Positions 1-8,272 of a stretch of 42,806 nt of DNA are shown here, piece by piece; the first letter of the stretch is position 1, and every line of letters begins with the position of its first letter. Source of the DNA: Duganella aquatilis (GTDB taxonomy: Bacteria > Pseudomonadota > Gammaproteobacteria > Burkholderiales > Burkholderiaceae_D). Made by a program: the position numbers and the translations under genes. A model generated the notes under the pieces. That model saw nothing but the letters and a program-made list of their open reading frames with translations, ran no database searches and was not told the DNA's origin. The DNA is taken from contig NZ_WKJL01000039.1 in assembly GCF_009674565.1 (NCBI RefSeq), positions 1 through 42,806 of the forward strand, in the 5' to 3' direction.

Positions 1-236
1 GGCGCGACGGCGGTCGGCGCTGTCGGTGCGGCCGGCATCGGCGCCGGAGCGGCGACTGGCGGCGCGGTGGCGATGGCTGCGGCTACCGGCGCATCCTCCT
101 CCGGCCGCTCATCCGCCAATGCCTGCACTGCCGCTGCAAAACCATCGACCTCCTCCGGGCCGCTGCGCAATTTCCATTGCACGCCAACGCCCATTTCCTG
201 CAAAAACGCGCTGCTACGCGCCGCCGACTGACTCAT
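1..236 (-). CDS. Uracil-DNA glycosylase, N-terminal part (cut by window edge)
   Basis: Only the first 78 or so codons are inside the window. The protein starts MSQSAARSSAFLQEMGVGVQ and goes on with WKLRSG, then enters an Ala/Pro-rich linker. The LQEMG-x-G-x-x-W-x-LR opening followed by a Pro/Ala linker is how the family 4-type uracil-DNA glycosylases of Burkholderiales begin. Those enzymes excise uracil from DNA at the start of base excision repair. The catalytic domain lies outside the window, so the call rests on the N-terminus and on context. The ATG overlaps the rimI stop by 4 bases (ATGA), which indicates translational coupling within a tsaB-rimI-udg unit. The family name is fairly secure; the exact UDG class is inferred. 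Confidence 0.7.
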   Translation of the reverse strand, partial: MSQSAARSSAFLQEMGVGVQWKLRSGPEEVDGFAAAVQALADERPEEDAPVAAAIATAPPVAAPAPMPAAPTAPTAVA

Positions 237-706
237 AGCTTAAACCGCATCACAATGGCGTCCTCGCGTTGCTGGTTCGCCGCCGGGTAATATCCCTTGC
301 GCCGGCCGATCTGTTTGAAACCATAGCGCTCATAAATCTCCAGCGCCCGCGTATTCGACGGCCGCACTTCCAGCAGCACCGACTCCATGCCCAGCCCGCG
401 CGCGCAAGCGGCCGACTGGTTCAGCAGGAACCGTCCCAGGCCCTGCCCCTGCTTTTCCGCCGACACCGCCACATTCAGCAAATGCGCCTCGTCGACGATC
501 GCCATCAGCAGGAAATAGCCGAGCAGATCGCCGTCGCGGTCGCGCAGCACCCAGGCCTCGTAACTGCTGTTGAGCGAATCCTGAAAATTGGCCATGGTCC
601 ACGGATGCGGATACACGCTCTGCTCCAGCGCGAACACCTCGTCCAGGTCCGCTTGCTGCATCGGCTCGTAGTTGAGCCGGGCCAGATCCCAGACTGGCGC
701 GGTCAT
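233..706 (-). CDS. rimI: Ribosomal protein S18-alanine N-acetyltransferase RimI
   Basis: A 157-residue GNAT acetyltransferase. Members transfer acetyl from acetyl-CoA to the N-terminal alanine of ribosomal protein S18. The GNAT core is visible: VFALEQSVYPHPWT near the N-terminus, then LLNVAVSAEKQGQGLGRFLL, where Q-G-Q-G-L-G is the acetyl-CoA pyrophosphate loop, then LEVRPSNTRALEIYERYGF and a C-terminal GRRKGYYP, all typical of RimI. The start chosen is the ATG at 706. It overlaps the tsaB stop as ATGA, and the longer open frame upstream translates to low-complexity Arg/Gly sequence antisense to tsaB. The gene lies between tsaB and a uracil-DNA glycosylase with 4-base overlaps on both sides, so one polycistronic message is likely. 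Confidence 0.93.
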   Translation of the reverse strand: MTAPVWDLARLNYEPMQQADLDEVFALEQSVYPHPWTMANFQDSLNSSYEAWVLRDRDGDLLGYFLLMAIVDEAHLLNVAVSAEKQGQGLGRFLLNQSAACARGLGMESVLLEVRPSNTRALEIYERYGFKQIGRRKGYYPAANQQREDAIVMRFKL

Positions 707-1401
707 GCGCCACCTTCGGCCGGCTTGGCGGCGGCCATGTCGCGGCGCTCGGCCTGCGTGTAGGCCACCTTGTTGCGCAGGTACAGCGGCTGCGCCTCGG
801 CCGCCGTCACCGTGCGGCCGGCGGCAAAGGCCACCGCCGCCAGCTGCGCGATCTGCTCGGCATGCGGCATCACCTCGGCAAAACCGCCGGCCGGGAAGGC
901 CTCGGCATAGGCCGACAGGCCATTGCCGCACGCCACCGGCGCACCTTGCGGCTGCACATCGGCCGGCGCCGACAGCACCGGCGGCAGCACCGCCACCGGC
1001 ATGCCGTTTTCAAAACGGTATTGCGCCCAATAGACCTCGCCCATGCGCGCATCCAGCACCACCAGCACCTCGGCGGCGCCGTGCTGCTGGTGGCAGGCCA
1101 GCGCCATCGCGTCCAGCGTCACCACCGGCACGGCCGGCAGCTTGCCGCCGAACGCCAGGCCCTGCGCCACGCCGCACGCGGTGCGCACGCCGGTGAACGA
1201 ACCGGGACCGGAACCATAGGCGACGGCGTCGCAATCCTGCAGCGCGATGCCGGCTTCGGCCAGCAGTTCCTGGATCATCGGCAACACGGCCTGGGAATGG
1301 GTACGCACGCCGCTGGAGAGGCGGCTGATGACGGCATCGCCCCGCAGCAGAGCGCAGGAGGCGGTTTCGGACGAGGTTTCAATGGCAAGAATATTAGGCA
1401 T
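703..1401 (-). CDS. tsaB: tRNA threonylcarbamoyladenosine biosynthesis protein TsaB
   Basis: A 232-residue protein of the ASKHA fold. TsaB is the scaffold partner of TsaD in making t6A at position 37 of ANN-decoding tRNAs. The start MPNILAIETSSETASCALL is the canonical opening, and GSGPGSFTGVRTACGVAQGL is the family signature loop. The ATG at 1401 is chosen because it gives this standard N-terminus. No Shine-Dalgarno sequence is visible just upstream, but TAAAAT lies 6 bases before the ATG, so a very short or absent leader is possible. It heads the tsaB-rimI-udg unit and overlaps rimI by 4 bases. It diverges from the thioredoxin-like gene across about 94 bp that holds the perfect palindrome GGCCGAGCTCGGCC (1466-1479). 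Confidence 0.95.
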   Translation of the reverse strand: MPNILAIETSSETASCALLRGDAVISRLSSGVRTHSQAVLPMIQELLAEAGIALQDCDAVAYGSGPGSFTGVRTACGVAQGLAFGGKLPAVPVVTLDAMALACHQQHGAAEVLVVLDARMGEVYWAQYRFENGMPVAVLPPVLSAPADVQPQGAPVACGNGLSAYAEAFPAGGFAEVMPHAEQIAQLAAVAFAAGRTVTAAEAQPLYLRNKVAYTQAERRDMAAAKPAEGGA

Positions 1402-1495
1402 GCCGTATTTTAACCCGGCGCGCTGGCAGGCGCGACCCCGCGCGGCCATGTAAAATACCGTTTTGGGCCGAGCTCGGCCTTGCCAGATCACCACC

Positions 1496-1921
1496 ATGCA
1501 TAGTCTGACTCTGAATTCCGAAAACCGCGAAGACGTGGCGGCGGCCCTGGCCGGCGACCGCTGGATCGTCGCCTGCCTGTGCGCCGCCTGGTGCGGCACC
1601 TGCGAATCCTACCGCGCCACCTTCGACGAACTGGCGGCGCGCCACCCGGACAAATTCTTCGTCTGGATCGACATCGAAGACCATGCCGACGTGGTCGGCG
1701 ACCTGGACGTGGAGAACTTCCCGACCCTGCTGATCCAGCACCACGAGCTGGTGGCCTTCTTCGGCACCATGCTGCCGGACGCGGGCATCGCCCACCGTCT
1801 GGTGCAGTCCACCACCGCCCAAAGCGACGACGAGCTGCAGGAACTCATCGTCAACAACGCCGAACGCGCCGAATGGCAGCGCAACTGCAACCTGCGCACG
1901 CTGCTGCGCGACGCCCTCTAA
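1496..1921 (+). CDS. Thioredoxin-family protein
   Basis: A 141-residue thioredoxin-fold protein without a signal peptide, so probably cytoplasmic. The active site reads AAWCGTCESY (a WCGTC CXXC pair), compared with WCGPC in classical thioredoxin. The cis-proline region is present as VENFPTLLI. The C-terminal third is a helical extension, ELQELIVNNAERAEWQRNC. The start at 1496 (MHSLTLNS) is preferred over an earlier in-frame codon at 1463 because the first 11 residues of the longer form are not conserved-looking. A thiol-disulfide reductase role follows from the CXXC; the substrate is unknown. The TAA stop (1919-1921) lies on the edge of the long hairpin described separately. Confidence 0.85.
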   Translation: MHSLTLNSENREDVAAALAGDRWIVACLCAAWCGTCESYRATFDELAARHPDKFFVWIDIEDHADVVGDLDVENFPTLLIQHHELVAFFGTMLPDAGIAHRLVQSTTAQSDDELQELIVNNAERAEWQRNCNLRTLLRDAL

Positions 1922-2006
1922 ACCGGGGTCAGTTCTGCCAATCGCACACGAGCTCAACTACGCTATAGTTGAGCTCGTGTGCGATTGGCAGAACTGACCC
2001 CGGTTT
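1920..2006. repeat. Long perfect hairpin, copy 1 (shared 28-bp block with variable inner arm)
   Basis: Positions 1920-1960 pair perfectly with 1966-2006, a 41-bp stem with the 5-base loop CGCTA. The outer part of each arm (1923-1950 and its complement) is a 28-bp block starting CCGGGGTCAGTTCTGCC and ending with ATCGCACACG. The inner 10 bp (AGCTCAACTA) are specific to this copy. The same 28-bp block recurs at 42716-42743. The hairpin fills the gap between two convergent genes. It begins on the AA of the upstream TAA and ends on the last base of the other gene's TAA, so it could end transcription from both sides. GGGGTCAG at the arm ends recalls REP elements of RAYT transposases; that link is an inference. 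Confidence 0.9.
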
Positions 2007-4279
2007 TACAACGTCAACGGCAAACTGCGCAGGCGCTTGCCGGTCAGTTTGAAGACGGCGTTGGCGACGGCCGGCGCGATCGGCGGCATCGCCGGTTCGC
2101 CCATGCCCTCGGGATGCGCGGTGCTTGGCAGGATGATTGTTTCCACTTCCGGCGCCTGATTCAGGCGCACCACCGGATAGTCGTGGAAATTGCTTTGCTC
2201 GATCTTGCCGTCCTTGATGGTGGCGGCGCCAAACAGCGCCGCCGACAAACCGAAGATCACGCCCGATTCCGCCTGCTGCGCAATGATGTTGGGGTTGACC
2301 GCCAGCCCGCAATCAATCGCACAAACCACGCGGTGCACGCGGATCTCGGCGCCGTCCACCGACACCTCCGCCACCTGCGCTACGATGGTGCCGAATGACT
2401 GGTGCAGCGCCACGCCATGCGCGCGGCCTTCCGGTGCGGCGCCGGCCTTGGCCACCGCCGCGTTCAGCACCGCCAGGTGGCGTGGATGCTGGGCCAGCAG
2501 CTCGCGCCGGAACGCCACGCTGTCCTTGCCCGCCGCATGCGCCAGTTCGTCGATGAAGCTCTCCTTGAAGAAGGCATTGTGCGAATGGCCCACCGAGCGC
2601 CAGTAACCCAGCGGCACCGCGCTGTCCACGATGACGTGGCGGATGCGCTGGTTGGCGAAGTGGTACTGCATGTCGAATTCGCCTTCGGCCGTGGTCTTGT
2701 CCGGCCCACCGGACGGCAGGCCGAGATTCCGCTTGAAGAACTGGTGCGAGATCGAGCCGCTGGCCGACTTGTTGTCGTAGCCAAGCACATTGCCCGCCGC
2801 GTCCAGCGTGGCGCTGAAGCGCGCCAGCGCCGCCGGGCGATACACGTCGTGCGTGGTGTCGTCCTCGCGCGACCAGATCATCTGCACCGGCTGGCCGTCG
2901 GCCTGCCTGGCGATGGCCACCGCCTGCGCCACCATGTCCACATCCAGCCGGCGTCCGAAGCCGCCGCCCAGCATGGTCACTTCCAGCACCACGTTCTCCG
3001 CCGCTACGCCGCCCACCTTGGCCGCCACGTCCACTGCGAAGCCCGGCGACTGCGTCGGCGCCCACACATGCACCTTGCCGTCCTTGACCTGCGCAGTGCA
3101 GTTGACCGGCTCCATGGCCGCATGCGCCAGGTATGGCGCGCGGTATTCGGCCTTCACGGTTTTGGCGACGCCGGCGGCCTTGCCTTCCACCGCGTCCATG
3201 TCGCCGGCCTTGTAGTAGGCGAAGCCGTCTTCCTTGTCCAGTTTTGCAGCGAAATCGGCGTAGATGGCGGCGCTGGACAGGCCGGCCTGCGGCCCGTCGT
3301 TCCATTTGACCGCCAGCGCCAGCGCCGCCTGCTTCGCCTGCCAGTAGGTTTTGGCGATGACGGCCACGCCGGCGCCGGCGCCGGTTTTCTCGGTCAGCGC
3401 GCTCGAAAAATCGACGACCTTCAACACGCCGGGCATCTTCAGCGCCGCCGCGCTGTTCACGCTGGCGACCGTGCCGCCAATCACCGGCGACATGCGCACC
3501 GCCGCATACACCAGCCCCTGCGGCCGCGCGTCGATACCGAAGATGGCCGTGCCATTGACCTTGGACGGCGTGTCGCGGCGCGGCTGCGGATGGCCGATCA
3601 GTTTGAATTCTTCAGGAGACTTGAGCCGCACCTCGCCCGGTTGCGCATGCACCGCCTTGTCGGCCAGCGCGCCATACGCGAGGCGGCGGCCGTCGGCATG
3701 CACCACGTGGCCAGCCTCGGTACGGCAGTCGGCGGCGCGCGCCGACCATTCGGCGGCGGCAGCGGCCACCAGCATCGCGCGCGCGGTGCCGCCGGCTTCG
3801 CGCATCGGCTCCCACGCATCCTTGACGCTGGAAGAGCCGCCGGTGATGATCAGCCCCAGTTCGCGCGCGACCTTGCCCACCACCCAGCTGACGGCGGATT
3901 TCAAGCGCCCCGTATCGTCCGGATGGAACGGCAGTCCATCCCTGAGCATGGCGATATTGCCGAAGATTTTATCGATGGGCGCCTGCACCAGGCGCACGGC
4001 GGACAGCGGCACGTCGAGTTCCTCGGCCACCAGCATCGGCAAGGCGGTGTGCACGCCCTGCCCCATCTCGCTGCGCGGCATGGCGACGGTCACGCTGCCG
4101 TCCTTGCCGATGCCCACCCAGCCGTTCAACGCCACGCTGTCGCCGGCCAGCGGCAAGGGATGCGTACCATTCAGGCGCTGGCGCGGCGGCATCACGCCCC
4201 AGCCCACCACCAAGGCGCCAGTTACCGCCACGCCGCCCATGATGAAGCGGCGGCGCGATTTGCTCTTCGCTGCCTGCAT
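2006..4279 (-). CDS. Molybdopterin-binding xanthine dehydrogenase-family large subunit (IorB-like)
   Basis: A 757-residue protein of the aldehyde oxidase/xanthine dehydrogenase superfamily, closest to the isoquinoline 1-oxidoreductase beta-subunit type. The N-terminus SKSRRRFIMGG followed by a hydrophobic stretch is a twin-arginine signal, so the folded molybdoenzyme is probably exported to the periplasm. Visible landmarks are AMPRSEMGQGVHTALP, GHPQPRRDTPSKVNGTAIFG, the cofactor loop TMLGGGFGRR, and the C-terminal EGMGEPAMPPIAPA holding the likely catalytic glutamate of the GxGE motif. The AGGAG in front of the ATG (spacing 5) supports the start. No small [2Fe-2S] subunit or cytochrome partner is adjacent. 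The gene follows the cyclic-di-GMP gene by 17 bases and is probably co-transcribed with it. The substrate cannot be read from the sequence. Confidence 0.85.
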   Translation of the reverse strand: MQAAKSKSRRRFIMGGVAVTGALVVGWGVMPPRQRLNGTHPLPLAGDSVALNGWVGIGKDGSVTVAMPRSEMGQGVHTALPMLVAEELDVPLSAVRLVQAPIDKIFGNIAMLRDGLPFHPDDTGRLKSAVSWVVGKVARELGLIITGGSSSVKDAWEPMREAGGTARAMLVAAAAAEWSARAADCRTEAGHVVHADGRRLAYGALADKAVHAQPGEVRLKSPEEFKLIGHPQPRRDTPSKVNGTAIFGIDARPQGLVYAAVRMSPVIGGTVASVNSAAALKMPGVLKVVDFSSALTEKTGAGAGVAVIAKTYWQAKQAALALAVKWNDGPQAGLSSAAIYADFAAKLDKEDGFAYYKAGDMDAVEGKAAGVAKTVKAEYRAPYLAHAAMEPVNCTAQVKDGKVHVWAPTQSPGFAVDVAAKVGGVAAENVVLEVTMLGGGFGRRLDVDMVAQAVAIARQADGQPVQMIWSREDDTTHDVYRPAALARFSATLDAAGNVLGYDNKSASGSISHQFFKRNLGLPSGGPDKTTAEGEFDMQYHFANQRIRHVIVDSAVPLGYWRSVGHSHNAFFKESFIDELAHAAGKDSVAFRRELLAQHPRHLAVLNAAVAKAGAAPEGRAHGVALHQSFGTIVAQVAEVSVDGAEIRVHRVVCAIDCGLAVNPNIIAQQAESGVIFGLSAALFGAATIKDGKIEQSNFHDYPVVRLNQAPEVETIILPSTAHPEGMGEPAMPPIAPAVANAVFKLTGKRLRSLPLTL

Positions 4280-4296
4280 TGCGTCTCCTGCTGTTT

Positions 4297-7200
4297 TTAT
4301 TTTTTCCAGCGTGTGAGCATATCATCCGCCGCCACCGGACGGCTGTAGAAATAGCCCTGCGCCATATTGCAGCCATGGCGCAGCAGGAAGGCGGCCTGCT
4401 CTTCGGTCTCCACGCCCTCGGCGATCACCGACAAATTCATGCTCTTGCCGAGCTGGATAATCGCAATCGCGATCGCTTCGTCATTGACGTCGGTCGAGAT
4501 GTCCTTGATGAAGGAACGGTCGATCTTCAGCGTTTCCACCGGCAACTGCTTGAGGTAGGCCAGCGAGGAATAGCCGGTGCCGAAATCGTCGATCGCCAGC
4601 GCCACACCGATCGAGTGCAGGTCGTTGATGAAGACCATGGCGTCACCGGTGTTCATGATGACCGACTCGGTCACTTCCAGTTGCAGGCGCTGCGGCTCCA
4701 GGCCCGTATCGCGCAGGATGTCGGCCACCATGTTGACGATGGAGCCGCGCTCGAACTGCTTGGCCGACAGGTTGACCGCGATCTTCGGCACGTGCAGGCC
4801 GGCTTCCTGCCAGCGCACCATCTGGCGGCAGGCTTCGTGCAGCACCCACTTGCCCAGCTGGTTGATGAAGCCCGTGTCCTCGGCCAGCGGAATGAAGCGG
4901 ATCGGCGGGATCAGGCCCAGTTCCGGATGGTTCCAGCGCACCAGCGCCTCCACGCCCACCAGGCGGCCGGTGTCGATTTCCACCTGCGGCTGATAGTTGA
5001 GGAAGATCTCGTCCTTTTCGATCGAGCGGCGCAGGAAGGTTTCCAGGCGCAGGCGCTCAACGCCCTCGCCGGTCATCGACGGCGCGTAGAAGCTGAAGCC
5101 GTTGCGGCCGCGCGCCTTGGCCTGGTACATGGCCACATCGGCGTTACGGATCAGCATATTCAGATCGGTGGCGTCGTCCGGGAACAGGCTGATGCCCACG
5201 CTGCACGTGACAAACAGCTCGTGGCCGGCCACCATGAACGGCTCCTCGAACATCTGCACCAGCTTTTCGGCGACCTGGCTGGCGCCGTACTGGTTCTCGA
5301 TGTTCTCCAGCAGGACGATGAATTCGTCGCCGCCCAGGCGCGCCAGCGTGTCGCCTTCGCGCAGGCGGTCGTGCAGCGCCGCCGCCACCTGTTTCAGCAG
5401 CTCGTCGCCGATGTGGTGGCCCAGTGTGTCATTGACGTTCTTGAAGCGATCCAGGTCGATGAACAGCAGCGCCAGCTGTTCGCCGTCGCGCGAGGCGCGC
5501 TGCAAGGCGTGCTGCAGGCGGTCGTGGAACAGCAGGCGGTTCGGCAGCGCGGTCAGCGGATCGTGGTGCGCCAGGTGGTCCAGTTTTTCCTGCGATTCCT
5601 TGGCCTTGGTGATGTCGCTGAACACGCCGACATAGTGCGTGGCCTTTCCGCGCGGGTCGCGCACCGCGCTGACGGTCAGGAATTCCAGGTACAGCTCGCC
5701 GTTCTTGCGCTGGCTCCACAGCTCGCCGCGCCAGAAGCCCTTGTCCAGCTGTTCCTGCCACATGCCTTCGTAGAACGCGTGCTCGTGGCGGCCGGAGCGC
5801 GTCAGCGTGCGGTCCTTGCCCAGCGCTTCCTCTTCGGTGTAGCCGGTGATCTGCGTGAAGGCCGGGTTGACCGCGACAATGGTGCCCTCCGCATCCAGCA
5901 CCACCACGCCGTCGGCGATGTGCTCGATCACGGTGCCGGACAGGCGCAGCTTTTCCTCGGCTTCCTTGCGCTCGGTGATGTCGGCGAACACCCAGATGCT
6001 GCCCTCGTTGGCGCGGTGGTGGTCCAGCGCATAGCCGCTGACCAGGCACCAGAACACGCCGCCGTCGCGGCGGCGGTACTGGCGCTCTTCGTTGAAGTAG
6101 TCGCCCTTGGCCAGCAGCGGATACTGGCGCGCGCCGGACGATTCGAAATCGAAGTCGTCGAGGAACAGGATCGAGGTCGAAGCGCCCGACATGTCGCCCG
6201 GCTCGTAGCCGAACAGCTCTTCGCAGCGGCGGTTGACCGAGACAATGGTCCGGTGGCGCACGAACATCACGCCGAACATCACGTTGTCGAGAATCGCGCT
6301 TTGCTCGGCCAGCAGCGCCTCGATGCGCATTTCATTGTGCTTGCGCTGGCTGATGTCGGAGATGATGCCATCGACCCACGGCGCATCGCGGTCGCCGTCC
6401 GAGGGCTGCGGCTGGCCGTTCTCCTGCACCCAGCGTTCGGCGCCGGCGGCGTCCTGGATGCGGTATTCGATTTCGTAGGGTTCGCCATCCTGGATGGCCT
6501 GGGCGATCACGCGGCGCTGCTTCTTGCGGTCTTCCGGCGCGATCAGATTGGTCCACGAATGGGTGGTACTGCGCATGAACTGCGCGGCCGAGTAGCCGGA
6601 GATGTCCTCGATGGCGTCGGACACGAAGTCGATCGGGCCGTCGGGACGGAAGCGGAACACCGCGCCCGGCACCTGCGTGACGATGGTGCGGAAGCGCTCC
6701 TCGCGCTGGCCGATGTCCTCGAACAGGCGCTTGATCGCCACCCGCATCTGCTCCAGCTGCTGCGCCAGGCGGCCCAGTTCATCGCTGCCGGTGACCTCCA
6801 GCCGGGTTTCAAAGTCGCCGTGCGACAGGCGGTCGGAGAAGCGCATCAGCTTGCGCAGCGGCTTGATCAGGCGGGAATTCAGGAACAGCACGATCAACAG
6901 CAGCGACACCATCAGCTGCGCCGCCAGCACGAACACGTAGGACAGCTGTTTCTCGCGCAGCTCCTGCTGGCTGCGCGCATCGTCCATTTCAACCATGATG
7001 CGGCCGATGCGTTCGCCGCGCACCAGGATTTCGCGCTCGGCGCGGTACACGTTGCCGCTGGCCGCGCGCGGCGAGCGCACGTGCATGAACTGGGTGTCGG
7101 CCTGGCCGACCACCTGCACTTGCAATACGGAACGGTCGCGCATCACCGATTCGACCAGCGAATGGGCCGATTCGGCATTCATATTCCACAGGGATTCCTG

Positions 7201-7416
7201 CATGCCCAGCGCCAGGATGTCGGCGTTGCGCTGCAGCGACTCGTTGAGGGCGACGCGGGCCGACTGCTGCTCGTGCACGCCGATCAGCAGATAGCTGCCG
7301 ATAATGGCCGGGATCACCAGACCGCCGAACACCACCAGCAACAATGCCCCGTAGATGGACAGACCGTAGAGCGCGCTGAGGCGGGCACGCAGTTTCTGAT
7401 AAATCGTGCTAGTCAT
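4297..7416 (-). CDS. Membrane sensor diguanylate cyclase/phosphodiesterase (HAMP-PAS-PAS-PAS-GGDEF-EAL)
   Basis: A 1039-residue inner-membrane protein. Order: TM1 about residues 18-46, a periplasmic sensor region to about 155, TM2 about 159-182, HAMP about 183-230, three PAS domains (about 240-358, 365-485, 490-605), GGDEF with an intact GGDEF at 695-699, and EAL with intact EAL at 823-825. An RxxD (686-689) sits five residues before GGDEF, the classic product-inhibition I-site. The EAL side keeps NLSAKQF, DDFGTGYSSL, KIDRSFI, AEGVET and QGYFYSRP, so both cyclase and phosphodiesterase activity look possible. Which one dominates cannot be told. The PAS domains and the periplasmic region suggest regulation by an external or redox ligand. 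The orphan molybdoenzyme lies 17 bases downstream on the same strand. Confidence 0.93.
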   Translation of the reverse strand: MTSTIYQKLRARLSALYGLSIYGALLLVVFGGLVIPAIIGSYLLIGVHEQQSARVALNESLQRNADILALGMQESLWNMNAESAHSLVESVMRDRSVLQVQVVGQADTQFMHVRSPRAASGNVYRAEREILVRGERIGRIMVEMDDARSQQELREKQLSYVFVLAAQLMVSLLLIVLFLNSRLIKPLRKLMRFSDRLSHGDFETRLEVTGSDELGRLAQQLEQMRVAIKRLFEDIGQREERFRTIVTQVPGAVFRFRPDGPIDFVSDAIEDISGYSAAQFMRSTTHSWTNLIAPEDRKKQRRVIAQAIQDGEPYEIEYRIQDAAGAERWVQENGQPQPSDGDRDAPWVDGIISDISQRKHNEMRIEALLAEQSAILDNVMFGVMFVRHRTIVSVNRRCEELFGYEPGDMSGASTSILFLDDFDFESSGARQYPLLAKGDYFNEERQYRRRDGGVFWCLVSGYALDHHRANEGSIWVFADITERKEAEEKLRLSGTVIEHIADGVVVLDAEGTIVAVNPAFTQITGYTEEEALGKDRTLTRSGRHEHAFYEGMWQEQLDKGFWRGELWSQRKNGELYLEFLTVSAVRDPRGKATHYVGVFSDITKAKESQEKLDHLAHHDPLTALPNRLLFHDRLQHALQRASRDGEQLALLFIDLDRFKNVNDTLGHHIGDELLKQVAAALHDRLREGDTLARLGGDEFIVLLENIENQYGASQVAEKLVQMFEEPFMVAGHELFVTCSVGISLFPDDATDLNMLIRNADVAMYQAKARGRNGFSFYAPSMTGEGVERLRLETFLRRSIEKDEIFLNYQPQVEIDTGRLVGVEALVRWNHPELGLIPPIRFIPLAEDTGFINQLGKWVLHEACRQMVRWQEAGLHVPKIAVNLSAKQFERGSIVNMVADILRDTGLEPQRLQLEVTESVIMNTGDAMVFINDLHSIGVALAIDDFGTGYSSLAYLKQLPVETLKIDRSFIKDISTDVNDEAIAIAIIQLGKSMNLSVIAEGVETEEQAAFLLRHGCNMAQGYFYSRPVAADDMLTRWKK

Positions 7417-7573
7417 GCACAGGTACGGCGTATTGATTAGTTTGCATCGTCGGTCTGAGGTTGTTACTTAATAGGAATTATGCACGTAAATATACGCAAA
7501 AAGTATCGGAGTCAGCAAAAATCCCACAGCCGCGCTATGATCGCGACTCTTTTTCCCACACATAGGAACCGCC

Positions 7574-8083
7574 ATGACCACCTTCTCGATGTATTCCGCT
7601 TCCATTCCTGTGTTTAAGCAGATCCTGAACAGCCTGAACGCCATCCTCGACAAGGCCGAAACGCACGCTGCCGACAAGAAAATCGATCCGGCCGCGCTGC
7701 TGCAATACCGCCTGTTCCCGGACATGCTGCCGTTCACGCGCCAGATCCAGATCGCCTGCGATTTCGCCAAGGGCGCAGCCGCGCGCCTGGGCGGCCAGGA
7801 AGTGCCGTCGTATGAAGACAAGGAAGTAACGTTCGCCGACCTGAAGGCGCGCATCGCCAAGACACTGGCCTACATCGACAGCGTGCCGCAAGCGCAGATC
7901 GAAGGCAGCGAAGAGCGCGCCATCACCACCGGCAGCGGCGAGAAGACCAAGCACTTCGTGGGCCAGACCTATCTGTTCCACTACGCGCTGCCGCACTTCT
8001 ACTTCCACGCCACCACCGCCTACGACATCCTGCGCCACAACGGCCTGGACATCGGCAAGAAGGACTTTATCGGCTCGTATTAA
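7574..8083 (+). CDS. DUF1993 family protein
   Basis: A 169-residue soluble protein. The opening SMYSASIPVFKQILNSL, the central LFPDMLPFTRQIQIACDFAKG and the C-terminal YLFHYALPHFYFHATTAYDI are hallmarks of DUF1993, a helical family related to the DinB/YfiT four-helix fold. The histidines near the C-terminus (LFHYALPHFYFH) could bind a metal as in DinB proteins, but that is inferred. AGGA lies 6 bases before the ATG. The gene runs convergently into the DUF1289 gene, and the two stop codons abut exactly (8083/8084). The biochemical function of the family is not known to me. Confidence 0.88.
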   Translation: MTTFSMYSASIPVFKQILNSLNAILDKAETHAADKKIDPAALLQYRLFPDMLPFTRQIQIACDFAKGAAARLGGQEVPSYEDKEVTFADLKARIAKTLAYIDSVPQAQIEGSEERAITTGSGEKTKHFVGQTYLFHYALPHFYFHATTAYDILRHNGLDIGKKDFIGSY

Positions 8084-8272
8084 TCAGGTGTTCCGGCGCG
8101 GGTAGCCCTGCGCCAGGATGCGCTGCCAGACCAGCTCTTTGGCCTCGGGTGTCATCGACACCCAGTGCGCCACCTCGACCACCGTGCGGCCGCAGCCGCG
8201 GCAGATTTCATCAAAGGTGGTCGAGCACACTGCCACGCACGGCGTATCCGGGCGGATCGGCAGATCGCTCAT
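8084..8272 (-). CDS. DUF1289 domain protein (small Cys-rich)
   Basis: A 62-residue protein with four cysteines in the order PCVAVC and CRGCGRT, followed by EVAHWVSMTPEAKELVWQRI. This CxxxC...CxxCgRt-x-x-E-x-x-xW pattern defines DUF1289, often found in Fe-S or zinc-binding contexts; metal binding is an inference. The start at 8272 is fixed by an ATGA overlap with the stop of the upstream DUF1415 gene, so the pair is translationally coupled. Confidence 0.9.
   Translation of the reverse strand: MSDLPIRPDTPCVAVCSTTFDEICRGCGRTVVEVAHWVSMTPEAKELVWQRILAQGYPRRNT

Noticed and set aside
1466..1479. Perfect palindrome GGCCGAGCTCGGCC between tsaB and the thioredoxin-like gene
   Set aside because: Short and GC-only, and without repeats nearby; it may be a regulator site but chance is a fair explanation in this GC content.
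1920..2006. Hairpin as an integron attC site
   Set aside because: attC sites are imperfect palindromes with unpaired bases and GTTRRRY ends; these stems are perfect and lack that motif, and no integron integrase is seen.
2402..4348. A 648-codon plus-strand open frame opposite the molybdoenzyme gene
   Set aside because: Arg/His-rich composition and lack of motifs mark it as an antisense shadow of the real gene.
4279..7440. A 1053-codon open frame on the plus strand opposite the GGDEF/EAL gene
   Set aside because: It is the mirror of a highly biased GC-rich gene; its translation is low-complexity (His, Gln, Arg, Val rich), has no recognisable domain, and the minus-strand gene has a complete domain set.
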